Positions 7,337-11,245 of a stretch of DNA of 11,245 nucleotides are shown piece after piece. Location of the stretch: positions 1 to 11,245 of the forward strand of contig JAKAZN010000023.1 in assembly GCA_021815835.1 (NCBI GenBank). Reading direction: 5' to 3'. Under the pieces are notes generated by a model. That model was not told where the DNA came from. It ran no database searches and saw only the letters and a list, made by a program, of their open reading frames with translations. This stretch comes from Pseudomonadota bacterium. Its GTDB lineage: Bacteria > Pseudomonadota > Alphaproteobacteria > Acetobacterales > Acetobacteraceae. The position numbers and the translations under genes were made by a program. Every line of letters begins with the position of its first letter. The first letter of the stretch is position 1.

Positions 7337-10036
7337 ATGATGTTTGAACTGCTGACCCTGCTCGCGATCTGGGTCATTGTCGGGCCGGCGCTCGGACTGA
7401 TCTTCGTGTTGCGCCAGCGCATCCTGCTCGACAATCTCCGCCGACAGGTCGGCGCGTTGTCGCAGGCGCAGGCGCGGATGGCGGCGGAACTCGCCGCGCT
7501 GCGCGCATTGCCACCGCAAGTGGCGCCCGCGCCGGCGGTGCCCGAACCGGTCCTTGCCGAGGCCGCCATGGCCTCGGTGCCCGTCGTCGCGCTCGCGGCG
7601 TCTCCGTCCGAAACGGCGGAGGCAGCCGCTCCCCCGCGCCCGCGCCGCGAAACCATGGAGCAGCGGCTGACGTCGCGCTGGATGCTGTGGCTCGGCGCGC
7701 TGACCTTGGCGCTCGGGGGCGTGTTCCTGGTCAAGTACTCCGTGGATATGGGGCTGCTGGGGCCGCGCACCCGGGTCTCGGCCGGATTCCTGTTCGGCTG
7801 CGCGTTGATGGCGGCGGGCGAGTGGGCGCGTCGCGCGGCGGCGCGCGCCGAGACCGCGCCGGCGCGGCCGGATTATGTGCCGCCGGCGCTGAGCGCGGCG
7901 GGCGTCTCGATCGCCTATACCAGCCTGTTCGCCGCGTTTCAGCTCTATCATCTGCTGGGACCGCTGGCGGCGTTCCTGCTGCTGGGCGCGGTCTCGATCG
8001 GCGCGGTGCTGCTCGCGGTGCCGCAGGGGCCGCTGGTGGCGCTGCTCGGCGTGGTGGGAGGGTTCGCGACGCCGTTGCTCGTTCCCTCCACGCATCCTTC
8101 CGCCTGGGGATTGTTCCTGTATCTGCTGGGGCTGACGGCCGCCGGACTGGCGATGGTCCGTGCCACCGGCGCCATCTGGCTGGGCGCGGTCACCCTGGCC
8201 GGCGCGCTGGCCTGGCCGGCGCTGTGGCTTCTGACCTATTTCCGGCCCGGCGAGGCGGGGGTGGTTGGGGCGTATCTGCTGGGACTTGCGGCGCTGGGCG
8301 TGTTTGTCCCGGCGCCGGCGCTGCTGGCCGTGGACGCGCCAGGGCTTGGGCTGCGCGTGCCGCGGCCCGCCGCGCTGGTGGCCTGGATCGCGACGGCGCT
8401 GATCGGGGTGCTGGTCTACGCGCTGCTGCGCATGGATCTCTATGGTGCGCCCGCGCTGGCCGTGCTCGGCCTGTTCGCCGGCTTCTGCCTGTTCGTGGCC
8501 TGGCGCGCGCCGGGCTTCGACGCGCTGGGGCTGCTGGCGGAGGCGGTGACGCTGGCCGCGATCGCCACCTGGTATATGCCCCAGCTGATCGCGCTCGGCC
8601 CGATGGTGGAGACGTACCTGCCGCTGTCGGTCGAAACGACCTTGCGGGCCGGCCCGGGGACGACGGTGCTGCTGCCGCAGCTCGGCCGGTTCCTGTCCGC
8701 CGCCGCCGGATTCGCGGCGTTGTTCGGAGGCGCGGGCTTCGTGCTGCATCGTGACGCGCGGCGGCCGGGGATATGGGGCGCGCTGTCCGCCTCGGCTCCG
8801 GTCCTGCTGCTCGCGGTCGCGTATGGGCGCGTCGCGGATTTCCAGGTGACATTGCGCTGGGGCGCGGTCGGGCTGGCGCTCGCGGGCGCGAATGTCGTTG
8901 CCGCCGGGTGGGTCCGGCGCGAATCGGGGCCGCCGGTCGTGCTCGCCGCCTATGCCGCGGGCGCGGTCGCGGCGCTCAGCCTGGGTGCCACGATGGTGCT
9001 GCGGGAGGCGTGGCTGACCGTTGCCCTGTCGGTGCAATTGCCGGCGCTGGCCTGGATCGCGGGACGGCTGTCGTTGCCGGCGTTGCGGCGGGTCGCGTGG
9101 GCGGTGGCGCTGGTGGTGCTGGTGCGGCTGGTCGGGAATCCGGATCTGTTCCTTTATCGCATCGGCACGACGCCGCTGCTGAACTGGATCCTGTACGGCT
9201 ACGGCGTTCCCGCCGCGGCGTTCTACGCCGCCGCGCGCTGGTTCCGCCGCGATGGCGATGACCGCCTGGTGCGGCTGTTGGAGGGCGGGGCGCTGGCCTT
9301 CGCCGCGCTGCTGGCGACGCTCGAGATCCACGAGCTGCTGCTCGGACCGCCCGGCGGACCGAGCCATGGGCTGCTGGAAGCCAGCCTGCAAACGATTGTC
9401 TGGCTGGCGATGGCGATCGGCCTCGGCGCCAGCCCGGGGCTGGCGGCGCGGCCCGTGGCGCTGTGGGGGCGGCGGGTCCTGTCCGGCCTCGCGGTGGGGC
9501 GGATCGTGCTGTGGCAGCTGCTGCTGCACAATCCGCTCTGGTCGGGCGAGAAGGTCGGGCATCTGCCGGTGCTGAATCTGCTGCTGCTGGCCTATGGCGT
9601 GCCGGCCGCGCTGCTGGCGGTGCAGCTTTCCCGTGCGCCGGGCGGCAGGATGTGGGCGTGGGTCCGGCGGGGTCTGCTGCTGGTGCTGCTGTTTACCGAG
9701 GTCTCGCTGGAAGTGCGGCGCGGCTTCCATGGTTCGGTGCTGTCGCGCGGGCCGACTTCGGATGCGGAATGGTATTCCTATTCGGCGGCCTGGCTCGCCT
9801 TCGCAGGCCTGCTGCTGGCGGTGGGGTTGCGCGGCGGCAGCGTGGCGCTGCGCTACGGCGCTCTGGGCGTGCTGCTGGTAGTGGTGGGGAAGGTCTTCAT
9901 CTCCGATATGGCGGCGCTGACGGGGCTGTTCCGGGTGGCCTCGTTCTTCGGCCTGGGGCTGTGCCTGATCGGCGTCGGGTATCTGTATCAGCGGGTGGTG
10001 TTTCCCCCGGCGCGGGGGCCGGACCGGCCGGCGTGA
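7337..10036 (+). CDS. DUF2339 family polytopic membrane protein
   Basis: This encodes an 899-residue protein of the DUF2339 (COG5373-like) family of large bacterial membrane proteins with no established function. It opens with one membrane segment (residues 3-24). A short heptad-like stretch with likely coiled-coil character (about 28-57) and a Pro/Ala-rich linker (58-103) follow. The conserved core begins near residue 107 with MEQRLTSRWMLWLGALTLAL and continues with GGVFLVKYSVDMGLLGP. From there to the end almost the whole chain is hydrophobic, with well over twenty likely membrane spans and short charged loops. The C-terminus FRVASFFGLGLCLIGVGYLY is typical of the family. I see no catalytic motif. 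GAGAGG at 7328-7333 is only 3 bases from the first ATG (7337) but 6 from the second (7340), so the latter may be the true start. It sits 30 bases after ftsK and 45 before rarA, in the same frame as both, and probably shares their transcript. Confidence 0.9.
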   Translation: MMFELLTLLAIWVIVGPALGLIFVLRQRILLDNLRRQVGALSQAQARMAAELAALRALPPQVAPAPAVPEPVLAEAAMASVPVVALAASPSETAEAAAPPRPRRETMEQRLTSRWMLWLGALTLALGGVFLVKYSVDMGLLGPRTRVSAGFLFGCALMAAGEWARRAAARAETAPARPDYVPPALSAAGVSIAYTSLFAAFQLYHLLGPLAAFLLLGAVSIGAVLLAVPQGPLVALLGVVGGFATPLLVPSTHPSAWGLFLYLLGLTAAGLAMVRATGAIWLGAVTLAGALAWPALWLLTYFRPGEAGVVGAYLLGLAALGVFVPAPALLAVDAPGLGLRVPRPAALVAWIATALIGVLVYALLRMDLYGAPALAVLGLFAGFCLFVAWRAPGFDALGLLAEAVTLAAIATWYMPQLIALGPMVETYLPLSVETTLRAGPGTTVLLPQLGRFLSAAAGFAALFGGAGFVLHRDARRPGIWGALSASAPVLLLAVAYGRVADFQVTLRWGAVGLALAGANVVAAGWVRRESGPPVVLAAYAAGAVAALSLGATMVLREAWLTVALSVQLPALAWIAGRLSLPALRRVAWAVALVVLVRLVGNPDLFLYRIGTTPLLNWILYGYGVPAAAFYAAARWFRRDGDDRLVRLLEGGALAFAALLATLEIHELLLGPPGGPSHGLLEASLQTIVWLAMAIGLGASPGLAARPVALWGRRVLSGLAVGRIVLWQLLLHNPLWSGEKVGHLPVLNLLLLAYGVPAALLAVQLSRAPGGRMWAWVRRGLLLVLLFTEVSLEVRRGFHGSVLSRGPTSDAEWYSYSAAWLAFAGLLLAVGLRGGSVALRYGALGVLLVVVGKVFISDMAALTGLFRVASFFGLGLCLIGVGYLYQRVVFPPARGPDRPA

Positions 10037-10081
10037 CGCCGCTTGCGCTGGCGCATGCCGGGGCAGTACGTCGGGCGGGCC

Positions 10082-11245
10082 ATGAGCGACGATGATCTGT
10101 TCGGCCCCGCCGACCCCGGCCCCGCGCCGGCTGCCGCCGCCGCGCGCCCGCTGGCCGACCGGCTGCGCCCGCGCGGGCTGGAGGACGTGGTCGGCCAGGA
10201 TCACCTGGTCGGGCCGGAGGGGACGCTGTCGCGGATGCTGGAACGCGGCTCGCTTGCGTCGCTGATCCTGTGGGGACCGCCGGGAACGGGCAAGACCACC
10301 ATCGCGCGGCTGCTGGCGGCGCGGGCCGGCCTGGCTTTCGTGCAGCTTTCGGCGGTGTTCTCGGGCGTGGCCGACCTGAAGCGCGCGTTCGAGGACGCGG
10401 CGCGGCGGCGGCGGACCGGCCAGGGCACCCTGCTGTTCGTCGATGAGATCCATCGTTTCAACCGTTCCCAGCAGGACGGGTTCCTGCCGGTGGTCGAGGA
10501 CGGGACCATCACCCTGATCGGCGCCACCACCGAAAACCCGTCCTTCGCGCTGAACGGCGCGCTGCTGTCGCGCTGCCAGGTGCTGGTGTTGCGCCGGCTG
10601 GACGACGCGGCGCTGGAGGCGTTGCTGTCGCGGGCGGAGACCGACCTGGCCCGGCCCCTGCCGCTGGACCCGGAGGGGCGCGCGGTGCTGCGGGCGATGG
10701 CGGACGGGGATGGGCGGTACCTGCTCAACATGGCCGAGCAGCTCGCGGCGTTGCCGGCCGGGACGGCGGCGCTGGATGCAGCCGGACTGGCCGCGTTGCT
10801 GGCGCGGCGGGCGGCGCTGTACGACAAGGATCGGGAAGAACATTACAACCTGATCTCGGCGCTGCATAAATCGCTGCGCGGGTCGGACCCCGATGCCGCA
10901 TTGTACTGGTTCGCGCGGATGCTGGCGGGCGGGGAGGACCCGCGCTACATCGCCCGCCGCCTGACCCGCTTCGCCGCCGAGGATATCGGCATGGCCGATC
11001 CGGCCGCGCTGGGGATGACCCTGGCCGCATGGGAAACCTACGAACGCCTGGGCAGCCCGGAGGGCGAGCTCGCGCTGGCCCAGGCGGTGGTCTATCTCGG
11101 GACCGCGCCGAAATCGAACGCGGTGTATGTGGCCTTCGGCGCCGCCCGCGCCGCGGCGAAAGCCACCGGCAGCCTGATGCCGCCGGCGCATATCCTGAAC
11201 GCGCCCACCAAGCTGATGCAGGAACTTGGCTACGGCGCGGGCTAC
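10082..11245 (+). CDS. rarA: RarA (MgsA) replication-associated AAA+ ATPase (3' end beyond window)
   Basis: RarA is a clamp-loader-related AAA+ ATPase that acts at stalled replication forks and single-stranded DNA gaps and interacts with SSB. The 388 codons present cover nearly all of a protein of usually about 430-450 residues; only the C-terminal end is missing. Visible are the RPRGLEDVVGQDHLVGP entry motif (29-45), Walker A GPPGTGKTT (65-73), Walker B LLFVDEIHRFN with Asp121/Glu122, sensor 1 GATTENPSF (147-155), the SRC arginine finger at Arg164, and the C-terminal blocks YDKDREEHYNLISALHKSLR, RRLTRFAAEDIGMADP, YLGTAPKSNAVY and LMPPAHILNAPTKLM that mark RarA rather than a general clamp loader. 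The N-terminal start of SDDDLFG could act as a partner-binding tail; this is inference. The ATG at 10082 has only a weak GC-rich ribosome binding region. The gene follows the DUF2339 gene after 45 bases. Confidence 0.97.
   Translation, partial: MSDDDLFGPADPGPAPAAAAARPLADRLRPRGLEDVVGQDHLVGPEGTLSRMLERGSLASLILWGPPGTGKTTIARLLAARAGLAFVQLSAVFSGVADLKRAFEDAARRRRTGQGTLLFVDEIHRFNRSQQDGFLPVVEDGTITLIGATTENPSFALNGALLSRCQVLVLRRLDDAALEALLSRAETDLARPLPLDPEGRAVLRAMADGDGRYLLNMAEQLAALPAGTAALDAAGLAALLARRAALYDKDREEHYNLISALHKSLRGSDPDAALYWFARMLAGGEDPRYIARRLTRFAAEDIGMADPAALGMTLAAWETYERLGSPEGELALAQAVVYLGTAPKSNAVYVAFGAARAAAKATGSLMPPAHILNAPTKLMQELGYGAGY

Noticed and set aside
4949..11191. A 2,080-codon open frame on the minus strand
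   Set aside because: It is exactly codon-opposed to ftsK, DUF2339 and rarA, so it stays open because those genes avoid TTA, CTA and TCA. Its product is a monotonous Arg/Gln/His/Pro-rich chain with no domain, and the sense strand holds three well-recognised proteins.

Overview
The window is a strongly GC-rich piece of chromosome carrying ordinary housekeeping genes. Codon use (almost no TTA, CTA or TCA), the type of each protein and the gene set point to an alphaproteobacterium, most likely of the Rhodospirillales/Acetobacteraceae type; the family-level placement is inference. No rRNA, tRNA, CRISPR array, insertion sequence, prophage gene or toxin-antitoxin pair is visible, and nothing suggests recent gene transfer.

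Left part, minus strand (1-3208): reading in the direction of transcription there is a UbiH/UbiF-type FAD-dependent hydroxylase (1967-3208), a small DUF1348 protein with an NTF2-like fold (1396-1863), and the N-terminal 415 codons of uvrB (1-1245, running off the left edge). The gaps of 103 and 150 bases between them contain GC-rich hairpins 22-24 bases past each stop codon. These look like terminators without a T tract, so the three genes may be separate units.

Divergent control region (3209-3420): the hydroxylase and amtB are transcribed away from each other. The amtB side carries a near-consensus sigma-54 (-24/-12) promoter. Upstream of it lie three 17-base TGC-N11-GCA dyads with the geometry of NtrC sites. 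This implies nitrogen-starvation control of amtB.

Right part, plus strand (3421-11245): amtB (3421-4755) encodes an ammonium channel with a signal peptide and a PII-binding tail, but there is no adjacent glnK. Its pore has Glu in place of the first of the twin histidines and Gly in place of a recruitment-site serine. Then come ftsK (4829-7306), a 899-residue DUF2339 membrane protein of unknown function (7337-10036) and rarA (10082-11245, running off the right edge). The short gaps (30 and 45 bases) suggest one ftsK-DUF2339-rarA transcription unit. In E. coli ftsK and rarA flank lolA; here the DUF2339 gene is in that place.

The window has a genome-maintenance flavour (UvrB in excision repair, FtsK in chromosome dimer resolution and septal DNA pumping, RarA at stalled forks) mixed with quinone biosynthesis and ammonium uptake. 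I found no novel multi-gene system. The items most worth a second look are the altered AmtB pore, its sigma-54/NtrC control region and the DUF2339 gene between ftsK and rarA.
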